Origin: JANLVJ01 sp031363945
Lineage (GTDB): Bacteria; Bacteroidota; Bacteroidia; Sphingobacteriales; Sphingobacteriaceae
Length of the DNA stretch: 64,000 nucleotides
Assembly: GCA_031363945.1 (NCBI GenBank)
Contig: JANLVJ010000073.1
Coordinates: 11,816-75,815 of the forward strand
Reading direction: 5' to 3'
Below, one piece after another: positions 33,748-42,209 of the stretch (its first letter is position 1; each line of letters opens with the position of its first letter). Both the position numbers and the translations under genes were made by a program. The notes beneath the pieces are model-generated. The model was not told the origin of the DNA. It searched no databases and saw nothing but the letters and a program-made list of their open reading frames with translations.

Positions 33748-34110
33748 AATCGAGCAGTATTAAATTACACCCGGGCGATAACGTAGCAGTAGCACTCACT
33801 GATCTTCGGAAAGATGATAAGGTGATGGTAGGTGGTTCTCTTGTTAGTCTGTTAGATGACATAGAGATAAAGCATAAATTTTCATTGGGTGACCTGGAAA
33901 TTGCTGATGAAATCATCATGTACAGGGTGCTTATTGGTAAAGCAAAATACCCGGTACCGACAGGAGGCCTTTTGTGCCTATAATATTGAGCAGGCCGGGT
34001 CACGCATTCTGGATTAGTTAATTTCTGTAGTCAGTAGTGAAGTTAATTTGGCAGCTGTCATTACCGGGAGGGCAGATTTTATTCCCTGGAAACGTGGGGT
34101 CTCACTTTAA
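33744..34110 (+). pseudogene. uxaA: Altronate dehydratase, internally deleted remnant
   Basis: The first 70-odd codons from ATG 33744 encode the N-terminal SAF domain of UxaA (I-K-L-H-P-G-D-N-V-A-V-A-L, K-H-K-F-S-L-G-D, P-V-P-T-G-G-L-L). The frame stops at 33983. A second frame, from about 33975 to TAA at 34110, reads I-E-Q-A-G-S-R-I-L-D-stop-L-I-S-V-V-S-S-E and ends F-I-P-W-K-R-G-V-S-L, matching the far C-terminus of UxaA. The intervening catalytic part, roughly 400 residues in the family, is absent. With the TAG this is a dead gene. The N-terminal piece alone might still be translated as a 79-residue protein. Confidence 0.8.
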
Positions 34111-34187
34111 ATTGGCATGTACCCATAAAATGCATCGTAATCAGGCGTAAATGCTGTAGTTTCAAACTGCAATCACTAAATTTTAAT

Positions 34188-34955
34188 ATGGAACAAAGTC
34201 AAATTGGACGTAAGAAATTTATTCAGACCGCTGCCCTAGGAGCAGCGCTTTCAACGGGTATTCCAGAATTGGTTAATCAGGCCTTTGGGGCTGACAAACC
34301 CGGGAAGATCAAACTGGATAGAGGCGAGGTCATTCTCTTTCAGGGTGACTCGGTAACAGATTCTGGCCGCCAGAGGGATAACTTACAGGCAAATTCAGCT
34401 CAGGCAATGGGTGGGGGGTATGCATTGATGGCCGGTGGGCAGTTACTTCAACGTGCTGCATCAAAAAATCTACAAATCTATAACAGGGGTATTAGCGGTA
34501 ATAAGGTATTTGAACTTGCAGCCCGCTGGGAAACTGATTGTATTCAGTTAAAACCTGGCATACTTAGTATTTTAGTTGGCGTGAATGATTTCTGGCATAC
34601 ACTCTCGTCTGGTTATAAAGGTACTATTGAAACATATAAGGGTGATTACCGCAAGTTGATAGATCGAACGCTGCAGCAATTACCCAATCTGAAACTTATC
34701 ATTGGTGAGCCTTATGGTGTGAGTGGAATAAAGGCAGTAGACAACAGATGGTATCCTGAATTCAATGCTTACAGGGAAGCAGCTGCAAGTCTGGCTTCAG
34801 AATATAAAGCAGTATTTATTCCGTATCAGAAAATTTATGATATGGCCCTACAACTGGCACCTGGCGTTTACTGGACAGCAGATGGTGTACACCCAAGCAT
34901 GGCTGGATGTGGATTAATGGCTCAGGCATGGTTAGAAACAATCCAATTTCAATGA
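34188..34955 (+). CDS. SGNH/GDSL-type esterase, exported
   Basis: 255 residues. The N-terminus (G-R-K-K-F-I-Q-T-A-A-L-G-A-A-L-S) resembles a Tat-like signal. All four SGNH blocks are present: Ser55 in Q-G-D-S-V-T, Gly101 in N-R-G-I-S-G-N-K, Asn133 in V-G-V-N-D-F-W and the Asp232/His235 pair in D-G-V-H-P-S. Such enzymes deacetylate plant polysaccharides (rhamnogalacturonan and xylan acetylesterases). Its stop overlaps the original start of the GH51 pseudogene (ATGA), showing that both were one operon. Confidence 0.88.
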   Translation: MEQSQIGRKKFIQTAALGAALSTGIPELVNQAFGADKPGKIKLDRGEVILFQGDSVTDSGRQRDNLQANSAQAMGGGYALMAGGQLLQRAASKNLQIYNRGISGNKVFELAARWETDCIQLKPGILSILVGVNDFWHTLSSGYKGTIETYKGDYRKLIDRTLQQLPNLKLIIGEPYGVSGIKAVDNRWYPEFNAYREAAASLASEYKAVFIPYQKIYDMALQLAPGVYWTADGVHPSMAGCGLMAQAWLETIQFQ

Positions 34956-36336
34956 GAGTGAAGATAAGATTTTTGCTCTTATGGCATCATATATCTTGAC
35001 TCCGTTTTGTTCTTTTGCCCAGTCGGAAATAACGATTGAAGCAGGGCCTGTAAGTACTGCAAGGAAAAATAGTTCAGCATTAAAAGATTCTGCTTCTGCC
35101 AGGCAAGGTGATTTGTATCAGCGTGATGGCAGAACCATCATTAACAGAAATATTTATGGACAGTTTGCTGAACATTTAGGTCATGGTATTTATGAAGGTT
35201 TTGTAGTGGAACTGTATGCGAGCCCTCACAGTGGGTAGAGTATATGACCTCTCCTGGTAAAAGTCCGATGACCGACCTTCGCAAATTGAATGGTAGAGAA
35301 CCCCCCTGGAAGATTAAATACATCGGCCTTGGTAATAAGGCCTGGGGTTGTGGGGACAGTATGACAGCCGCTTATTACACAGATGAAATGCGCAAATATG
35401 CTACCTACGTTAAAAATTATCCAGGCGGCCAGTTACAAAAAATTGCATCTGGTGCCAGTAATGCTGATTTTAACTAGACAGAGACTTTGATGAAGAATGG
35501 CTCTAAATTCATTAATGGGCTTGCATTACATTATTATACGATACAGGACAGCTAAGATAAGAAGGGGTCAGCCACAAAATTCTCTGAAGCTGAGTGGTTC
35601 AAAGCCATGGCGAAAACCCTGGAGATGGATTCTCTGGTTTTTAAACATTCGGCCATCATGGATAAATATGGTCCGTAAAAGAAAATAGAGTTAATGCTAG
35701 ATGAATGGGGTAATTGGTTTGATGTTGAACCAGGTACGAATCCAGGCTTTTTATTTCAGCAGAACTTACTTCGTGATGCCCTGGTTGCAGGTACGAACCT
35801 GAATATCTTCAATAATCACAGTGACAGGGTAAGAATGACCTGTATTGCACAGATGATTAATGTATTGCAGGCCCTGATTCTTACCCCTGGGAAAGAAATA
35901 GTTTTAACACCGATCTATTATTTATCAGATGTATGCCGATCACCAAAATGCAAGTTTGCTTAAAACGAATGTCAAGGCTCAACGTTATTTTTTCAATGAT
36001 AAAAGCCTTAATTGACTAAATGTATCAGCTTCAAAAGATCTTCAGGGCCTGATGCATGTTACTATCTGCAATATTAACGCTGAAAAAAATCTGCCTCTTG
36101 AACTTATTGTAAATGGTATAGATAAATTGAGTCACACACATGCCAGATTACTGGCAGCACTGAAAATCAACGATTATAATGATTTCGGTTAGAAGCCATC
36201 AGTTGAACCTGTCGATTTTAGCAGTTTCAAGGTGAGTGGTAATCATATTAACTTAATTATGCCAGCCAGGTCGGTTCTGGAAATTGAATTTTCAGTGGCA
36301 CTTTTATATTTTAACCGCCATTTAATATTTTTTTAA
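34952..36336 (+). pseudogene. GH51 alpha-L-arabinofuranosidase, multiply disrupted
   Basis: The ATG at 34952 overlaps the esterase stop and opens a signal peptide (M-R-V-K-I-R-F-L-L-L) that shifts frame near 34980. Recognisable GH51 blocks then follow in changing frames: N-R-N-I-Y-G-Q-F-A-E-H-L-G, S-Q-W-V-E-Y-M-T-S-P-G-K-S-P-M, Y-I-G-L-G-N-K-A-W-G-C-G, L-M-L-D-E-W-G-N-W-F, L-F-Q-Q-N-L-L-R-D-A-L-V-A-G and a C-terminal beta-sandwich ending I-M-P-A-R-S-V-L-E. About 100 residues between the first two blocks, including the family's GGCFADEYHW region, are missing. The acid/base Glu of the G-N-E motif is Lys. There are at least three frameshifts and several stops, so no functional enzyme can be made. 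Confidence 0.9.
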
Positions 36337-36400
36337 TGCTTGCGTCGGTGCTGATTTTAATTCAGCAGCTTTGTTTAAAATTAGCCTCATTCATATTATT

Positions 36401-38707
36401 TTGAATATTCAGTTTAAAAAAATTGCAACCGAGCTTTCTATTACAGAAAGGCAGGTAAGTACAACTGCTGATCTGCTTGAAGGCGGTGCTACTATACCCT
36501 TTATTTCGAGATACCGTAAAGAATTAACAGGAAGCCTGGATGAGATTCAGGTTATGGCTATCCGTGATCGCCTGTTTCAATTGAATGAACTAGAGAAAAG
36601 GAGACAAGTCATACTTGCTTCACTTACAAGTCTTGGAAAGCTGACCGATGTCTTAAAAACTGTGGTAAATGCAGCTGAGACGCTCATCCAGCTTGAAGAT
36701 ATTTACCTTCCCTACAGACCTAAAAGAACTACCAGAGCGAGTATTGCCAGAGAAAGGGGGCTTGAGCCATTATCAGTTATCTTCATGGAGCAGCAGGAGG
36801 GGTCAATTTATGCCCTGGCTGAATGTTATGTAAATACTGAAAAAGGAATTCTGACTGCTACCGAGGCAATTAGTGGGGCCAGAGATATTCTTGCAGAAAT
36901 TATGGCTGAAGATCCTGGTTTGAGAGCGGGCATCCGTGACCTGTTTTTGAACAAGGGGAAATTTAATTGCCGGGTTATTGACGGGCAGCAGGAAAAGGGC
37001 GCAAAATACAGTGATTATTTTGAATGGTCTGAGCCTGTTAAACATGCACCCTCACACCGGGTACTGGCTATGCGAAGAGCAGAAAAAGAACAGATTGTAT
37101 GGCTTGAAATCAGACCTGAGGCAGAAGATGCAATCAGTTTGATGGAATCCTATTTTCTGAAATCAGAAACAGAGACTGGTACCCAGGTTAAAATGGCCAT
37201 TGCTGATAGCTATAAACGGTTGCTGGGTCCATCAATGGAAACAGAAGTAAGGTTACTCACGCGCAAAAAGGCCGATCAGGCCGCTATCAAAGTTTTTACT
37301 GAAAATATCAGGCAGTTGTTACTTGCTCCTGCTATGGGTGAAAAGAGGGTGCTGGCAATTGACCCGGGTTTTCGTACCGGCTGTAAAGTAGTCTGCCTCG
37401 ATGAGCAGGGAAAATTATTGGATAATGCTACTATTTTTCCTCATACCGGAGCTGGGGGGCTTGCTGAAGCTGAAAAATTACTTAAAGCTCTTATTATGGC
37501 TCATCAAATAAATGTTGTTGCTATCGGCAATGGTACAGCTGGCCGGGAAACAGAAATGTTTGTTCGCAATATTGTAGTAGAAAGCCTGGTTGTTGTTATG
37601 GTGAGTGAGAACGGTGCATCAGTTTATTCGGCTTCAGAGGTTGCCCGGGAAGAATTCGGTGAATATGATATTACGGTCAGGGGTGCTGTTTCGATTGGCC
37701 GTCGTTTGATAGATCCGCTCGCGGAACTGGTAAAAATTGATCCAAAATCAATGGGAGTAGGGCAATATCAGCATGATGTTGACCAGAAACTACTGCAGGT
37801 TTCACTTGATGATACCGTTATTAGCTGTGTAAATCAAGTGGGGGTTGAATTGAATACGGCCTCAAAGCAACTCTTATCTTATGTGTCGGGGCTTAATGCT
37901 GCTCTTGGTCAGCAAATCGTTGAATACCGGAATAAAAATGGGGCGTTTACCCGACGTGAAGATCTAAAAAAAGTGCCTCGATTGGGTGATAAAGCATTTG
38001 AACAGGCAGCAGGTTTTTTGCGCATCAGAAATGCCGAAAATCCACTCGATTCGAGTGCTGTTCACCCAGAGCGGTATGACTTGGTGCATCAAATGGCAAA
38101 TGACCTGAATACTGATATTTCAACATTGATTTCGAATGATTCATTAAGAAAAGAAATTAAACTAAGGTCGTATGTCTCTCAAGCCGTGGGTTTGCCAACC
38201 TTGCAAGATATTGTACTCGAACTCGCAAAGCCTGGACGTGATCCAAGAGAGGTCTTTGAGGTCTTTAATTTTACTGATGGCCTGAATTCAATTGCAGACC
38301 TAAAAGTTGGAATGCAATTACCTGGTATAATTACGAATATTACCAATTTTGGCGCATTTGTAGATATTGGCGTACATCAGGATGGACTTGTACATATGAG
38401 TCAGTTGTCAAACCGGTTTATTAAAGATCCAAACGAAGTTGTAAAGGTTCAACAAAAAGTTCTTGTTACAGTAACCGATGTTGACATAGCTAGAAAACGA
38501 ATTGCACTTTCTATGAAAACACCTGAAAAACAGCAGGAAAAGCAAGTTGCAAAACCTTTAGAAAGAATCGCCAGTGAGAGAAAGCCCGCGAAACAGAGTG
38601 AATCAACTAATATGCCCCGAAAAAAAATGGTTTCTAAAGTTCGCAAGCCTGAAATTGAAACTGACCTGGCTTCAAAACTTGCAGCCCTGAAAGACAAATT
38701 TAAATGA
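36401..38707 (+). CDS. tex: Tex-like transcription accessory protein with S1 RNA-binding domain
   Basis: 768 residues from TTG at 36401. No ATG is available before the conserved domain (I-A-T-E-L-S-I-T-E-R-Q-V near residue 8), so TTG is preferred; the same frame is open to 36371. Domain order is standard for Tex: N-terminal helical part with P-F-I-S-R-Y-R-K-E, a YqgF-like RNase-H fold (V-L-A-I-D-P-G-F-R-T-G-C-K near 329), helix-hairpin-helix motifs (N-G-A-F-T-R-R-E-D-L-K-K-V-P), and a C-terminal S1 domain (N-F-G-A-F-V-D-I-G-V-H-Q-D-G-L-V-H), then a basic tail. It acts in RNA or transcript handling in the cytoplasm; details differ between species. Confidence 0.93.
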   Translation: MNIQFKKIATELSITERQVSTTADLLEGGATIPFISRYRKELTGSLDEIQVMAIRDRLFQLNELEKRRQVILASLTSLGKLTDVLKTVVNAAETLIQLEDIYLPYRPKRTTRASIARERGLEPLSVIFMEQQEGSIYALAECYVNTEKGILTATEAISGARDILAEIMAEDPGLRAGIRDLFLNKGKFNCRVIDGQQEKGAKYSDYFEWSEPVKHAPSHRVLAMRRAEKEQIVWLEIRPEAEDAISLMESYFLKSETETGTQVKMAIADSYKRLLGPSMETEVRLLTRKKADQAAIKVFTENIRQLLLAPAMGEKRVLAIDPGFRTGCKVVCLDEQGKLLDNATIFPHTGAGGLAEAEKLLKALIMAHQINVVAIGNGTAGRETEMFVRNIVVESLVVVMVSENGASVYSASEVAREEFGEYDITVRGAVSIGRRLIDPLAELVKIDPKSMGVGQYQHDVDQKLLQVSLDDTVISCVNQVGVELNTASKQLLSYVSGLNAALGQQIVEYRNKNGAFTRREDLKKVPRLGDKAFEQAAGFLRIRNAENPLDSSAVHPERYDLVHQMANDLNTDISTLISNDSLRKEIKLRSYVSQAVGLPTLQDIVLELAKPGRDPREVFEVFNFTDGLNSIADLKVGMQLPGIITNITNFGAFVDIGVHQDGLVHMSQLSNRFIKDPNEVVKVQQKVLVTVTDVDIARKRIALSMKTPEKQQEKQVAKPLERIASERKPAKQSESTNMPRKKMVSKVRKPEIETDLASKLAALKDKFK

Positions 38708-38720
38708 GCAGAAACCAGGG

Positions 38721-39281
38721 TTATTTGCCCAGCCTGAAACAAATTCTACATCTGGGCTCATAAAGCTCCATTTCACCTAATATTATCTGGTCAGTATTAC
38801 TACCTAAACGAAAAGAATTAAGTGCAGGTCGCCCACATTGCACGCAGATAGCATGCAGTTTGGTGACCTCATCGGCAATAGCCATCAGCCCGGGAATTGG
38901 GCCGAATGGTTTGCCCATGAAATCCATGTCAAGGCCAGCAACAATCACGCGTATTCCTTTATTTGCAAGTGCATCGCAAACATCAATTAACCCTGAATCA
39001 AAAAATTGAGCCTCATCAATTGCAATTACATCTATATTATTACACAGAGGTAAAATGGCACTTGAATTTTCAATCGGAGTAGAAATTGTAGAGTTAAAAT
39101 CGTGAGAAACCAATGCCTTTTCATTGAATCTGGTATCAATAGCAGGTTTAAATATTTCGGTTCTTAATTTTGCAATAGCTACTCGTTTTAGCCTTCTAAG
39201 TAGTTCTTCGGTCTTTCCAGAAAACATCGAACCAGTAATTACTTCGATTTTCCCCTGTCGCAACAGATTTTCTATATTCAT
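38721..39281 (-). CDS. tdk: Thymidine kinase (type II)
   Basis: 186 residues. It phosphorylates thymidine for dTMP salvage. Walker A is G-S-M-F-S-G-K-T (17-24), the catalytic Glu lies in I-D-E-A-Q-F-F near 90, and the zinc lasso is formed by C-V-Q-C and C-R-I-C near 148 and 181. The lid and thymidine-binding part ends E-L-Y-E-P-R-C-R. It is convergent with tex, only 13 bases between stops. A -7 element (39315-39322) lies upstream. Confidence 0.96.
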   Translation of the reverse strand: MNIENLLRQGKIEVITGSMFSGKTEELLRRLKRVAIAKLRTEIFKPAIDTRFNEKALVSHDFNSTISTPIENSSAILPLCNNIDVIAIDEAQFFDSGLIDVCDALANKGIRVIVAGLDMDFMGKPFGPIPGLMAIADEVTKLHAICVQCGRPALNSFRLGSNTDQIILGEMELYEPRCRICFRLGK

Positions 39282-39314
39282 GATTCTGTCACAACAAGTG
39301 GGAACTCAATTATT

Positions 39315-39322
39315 CAAAATTA
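39315..39322 (-). promoter_or_regulatory. -7 element for tdk
   Basis: On the minus strand TAATTTTG fits TAnnTTTG, 34 bases before the tdk ATG. No TTTG is found at the -33 distance. Confidence 0.4.
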
Positions 39323-39470
39323 ATTATTATTTTTGATTACTGTTTTTTTAAAGATCAGTTAATTTCCCTTTAATATTCATTCTTTAATATTCGTTATTAC
39401 CGATACTTATTTTACTATGCCTTCAATTTTTATAAGGTTAATTCTTGTATTTTAAGTAGAATAAAGCATT

Positions 39471-39598
39471 ATGGATAAACAGGCCTTGCCACACAAAATC
39501 AGTTTCAACTTACAAAATAGTAATAGGCAAAACCATGGATAAACAAGGTTTGCTTAATAAAATCAGCTTCATTCTTCAAGATTTAAAGGGGCAGCATT
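39471..39598 (+). repeat. 64-bp imperfect duplication of a gene start
   Basis: The sequence from 39471 (ATGGATAAACA, then AAAATCAGTTTCA) is repeated at an offset of 64 from 39535 (ATGGATAAACA, then AAAATCAGCTTCA). The first ATG opens a 23-codon ORF (M-D-K-Q-A-L-P-H-K-I-S-F) that stops just inside the real gene, overlapping its start codon. It may be a decayed first exon-like copy or serve as an upstream ORF. Confidence 0.75.
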
Positions 39599-40932
39599 TA
39601 AAGCTTACCGGCAATGCAGAACGAATTCCTGAAATTGAGCTTGAGCTTTTTATGGCCAATGCCCGTTATCTGGTACAGCATCTTGAAGTTCTTCAGAAGG
39701 TGAATGGCAATACGTTTGATGTAAAAGCCCGTGATGAGATATTGAAAAATATTTTAAAAGAACATAATGAAACTACTCAGGCACTTAATATACCTGTATC
39801 GACTTTGCCAAATCCAGAAGTAACAAAAGAAGCTAGTCTGGCTCATGCTATTTTGAATGATTTTCCTTTCCCTAAACTCGATGGAAACTCTCAGGTTAAA
39901 CCAGGCGTAGTGTTTGAAAATAAACAAGGGGTATTTGCACCAGAACTCGAACGACGTGCAGCGATGGTTGCCGCACAAAATGCTGCTGAAAAAGAAGTTA
40001 GGGAACGAGAACTGGCTTTTCGCTTGGCAAATTCAAACCGTGAATCTGAATTAATTAAAACACTGAATGATACCTACAAATCAGAAGTTCAATCTTTAAA
40101 TGTAAAGTCTGAACCCGCCAGCAATTTAAATACCAATGAAGATTTAACCGATTTGGCAAACGAAAAGTTGAGAACAAATATGATAATTGATTCAGATTTA
40201 TTTATTCAACAAAATAACCTTCCAGATCTGATTCCTTCTGAAACAGTTTATCAGAATCACGTTCCTGATCAGGCTCAGTCTGATGATTTTAAAAAGGAGA
40301 ATTCTGACCCTTGTAATTATTCAGGTCAGATTATGCCAGATTCAAACCAACAGCCTCAAAATTTAATTGATAAACTGCGAGAAGGTACATCCGGTAGTAT
40401 CAATCCTCAGGGCAGAAATTCGGTAACAAATAGAAATAGTAGTTTTCAAGGGCGAACGAATTTTAATTCAGCCCAGGTACAGGCAAAAATAATAGATCTT
40501 AATGGAGGAATTCAGGGTCATGGAGTACGTCCGTCTGACTTCGACAGCTTCAAGGGTAATACAAAACCTGCCGTAAAACAGTTTGATTTAAATCAGGCAG
40601 ATTTAAATAATGCACTGCCAGTAAAAAATATTAATGATCTGCTTGCCGGTCAGAAAACCGGGCCTAACCTGATCAACAGACTAGACAGTCTTCCTGTAAA
40701 AGATATTCGTAAGGCAGTAGGCCTGAATGAGCATCTTCTATTTATCAAAACCTTATTCAATGGTGATCCGAAAGCATATGACCGCTCACTGACAATTATT
40801 GATAGCCTGAAGAATTCCCAGCAGGCCCAAGACTTTATAACCCAGATTTCTGATGAATATTCCTGGTCTTCAAAGGCTGCTGTGGCTGAACTTTTTAAAA
40901 ATATCGTTAACCGAAAATTTTCACGTCATTAA
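39535..40932 (+). CDS. Conserved hypothetical protein, coiled-coil/disordered middle
   Basis: 465 residues, no signal peptide and no membrane helix. The N-terminal 110 residues form predicted helices (E-L-E-L-F-M-A-N-A-R-Y-L-V-Q-H-L-E). Residues about 150-170 are charged and helical. The middle (180-350) is rich in Asn, Gln and Ser and probably disordered. The C-terminal 70 residues (L-N-E-H-L-L-F-I-K-T-L-F-N-G-D, then W-S-S-K-A-A-V-A-E-L-F) look folded; this ending recurs in uncharacterised Bacteroidota proteins, as far as I recall. Function is unknown. Convergent with rodA, 17 bases between stops. Its 5' end is tandemly duplicated. Confidence 0.75.
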   Translation: MDKQGLLNKISFILQDLKGQHLKLTGNAERIPEIELELFMANARYLVQHLEVLQKVNGNTFDVKARDEILKNILKEHNETTQALNIPVSTLPNPEVTKEASLAHAILNDFPFPKLDGNSQVKPGVVFENKQGVFAPELERRAAMVAAQNAAEKEVRERELAFRLANSNRESELIKTLNDTYKSEVQSLNVKSEPASNLNTNEDLTDLANEKLRTNMIIDSDLFIQQNNLPDLIPSETVYQNHVPDQAQSDDFKKENSDPCNYSGQIMPDSNQQPQNLIDKLREGTSGSINPQGRNSVTNRNSSFQGRTNFNSAQVQAKIIDLNGGIQGHGVRPSDFDSFKGNTKPAVKQFDLNQADLNNALPVKNINDLLAGQKTGPNLINRLDSLPVKDIRKAVGLNEHLLFIKTLFNGDPKAYDRSLTIIDSLKNSQQAQDFITQISDEYSWSSKAAVAELFKNIVNRKFSRH

Positions 40933-40949
40933 TTTTATCCCCCTGATTC

Positions 40950-42206
40950 TTATCTAAGCATCGTTCTTGCTGCATCTTGTTTCACCAGTATGAACAGTAA
41001 AATAGTAAAACTCCATAGTGATGACCCACCATAACTGATGAATGGCAGGGGTATGCCTATAACGGGAACTAGTCCGATGGTCATACCCACATTAATGGTC
41101 AGGTGGAAGAAGATTATACAGGCTGCACCATATCCATAAACACGGCCAAATGTTGTTCTTTGCCTCTCAGCCAGCGTAATGATTCGCATCAGCAGGGCAA
41201 CATATAACCCAATGACTACAAGAGCCCCGGCAAATCCCCATTCTTCACCAACGGTGCAAAATATAAAATCAGTTGTTTGTTCAGGCACAAAATCAAATTT
41301 TGTCTGTGTGCCTTGTAAAAAACCCTTACCCAGTAATCTACCTGAACCAATGGCAATCTGGGATTGATTTACATTATAGTAATTCCCTTTTAAATCAATG
41401 TCTTTGCCAACGAGATTATTTACTCTAACCCGTTGATGCGGCTTCAAAACGTTATTTATGAAAAATGGAACTGCAAAAATTAGCGTGGATGATAATATTG
41501 CCCCGAGAACCAGCAGGCTTAAATTCTTCCTGGTTTTACGCATATAATAAAAAATCATAAATCCTGATACGAGAATAAGCGCAAAAAGGTAAACAGACTT
41601 CACCAGTAATGATAAAACGAAAAGTGTGATACCCAGCAAGGTTATCAACAATACCCAGGGTGGCAACCCTTCTCTGAATAGAACGAAAATAAATGATGAG
41701 AACGTAAGTGAAGAACCAACATCCTGCAAGCCAACAAGTAGAAAAGGCAGGCCAACAATCGCAAAAGCAATGATACGGGTATTTAGATCCTGCCATTTTA
41801 TGTTCGTTCCACTCATAAATCTGGCCAGGGCCAGACAGGTTGTTACTTTAGCGAATTCTGAGGGCTGTAGTCTGAAACTGCCAATTTCAAACCAGTTTCG
41901 GTTTCCCATTACAGAACGGCCGAAAAACATAACTCCTATGACCATTAGCATAGTTATCGCATAAAAACCGTAGGAGAAGGTTGGGAAAAATTTACTGTCA
42001 AGTAATAAGATTACACAGGCTAATATTAATGCAGAACTGATCCAAACCACCTGTTTGCCATAATTGCGCTGCATATCGAATATCGAGATATGACGGGGAT
42101 CGTAATTTGCGGCATAAATACTCATTAGACCTATGGCAACCAGGCAGCAGTAAAGTATGACAGTTATCCAGTCGATATTAAAAAAAATACTCCTGTTTTT
42201 TTCCAT
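40950..42206 (-). CDS. rodA: Rod-shape SEDS peptidoglycan polymerase RodA
   Basis: 418 residues with about ten membrane helices. RodA is the SEDS-family glycosyltransferase that polymerises lipid II with its partner PBP2. Family motifs: F-R-L-Q-P-S-E-F-A-K near 108, Q-D-V-G-S-S-L near 160, the long periplasmic loop with R-V-N-N-L-V-G and Q-S-Q-I-A-I-G-S-G, E-E-W-G-F-A-G-A near 318 and G-I-P-L-P-F-I-S-Y-G-G-S-S near 388. It is the last gene of the mre operon, three bases after mrdA. Confidence 0.95.
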   Translation of the reverse strand: MEKNRSIFFNIDWITVILYCCLVAIGLMSIYAANYDPRHISIFDMQRNYGKQVVWISSALILACVILLLDSKFFPTFSYGFYAITMLMVIGVMFFGRSVMGNRNWFEIGSFRLQPSEFAKVTTCLALARFMSGTNIKWQDLNTRIIAFAIVGLPFLLVGLQDVGSSLTFSSFIFVLFREGLPPWVLLITLLGITLFVLSLLVKSVYLFALILVSGFMIFYYMRKTRKNLSLLVLGAILSSTLIFAVPFFINNVLKPHQRVRVNNLVGKDIDLKGNYYNVNQSQIAIGSGRLLGKGFLQGTQTKFDFVPEQTTDFIFCTVGEEWGFAGALVVIGLYVALLMRIITLAERQRTTFGRVYGYGAACIIFFHLTINVGMTIGLVPVIGIPLPFISYGGSSLWSFTILLFILVKQDAARTMLR

Positions 42207-42209
42207 CAG

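Noticed and set aside
33701..34003. Minus-strand 100-codon ORF opposite the end of uxaB
   Set aside because: Antisense shadow of uxaB and the uxaA remnant without protein-like features.
35497..35963. Separate short ORFs at 35497-35688 and 35694-35963
   Set aside because: 35694-35963 is a GH51 block and 35497-35688 an off-frame read of the same pseudogene, not independent genes.
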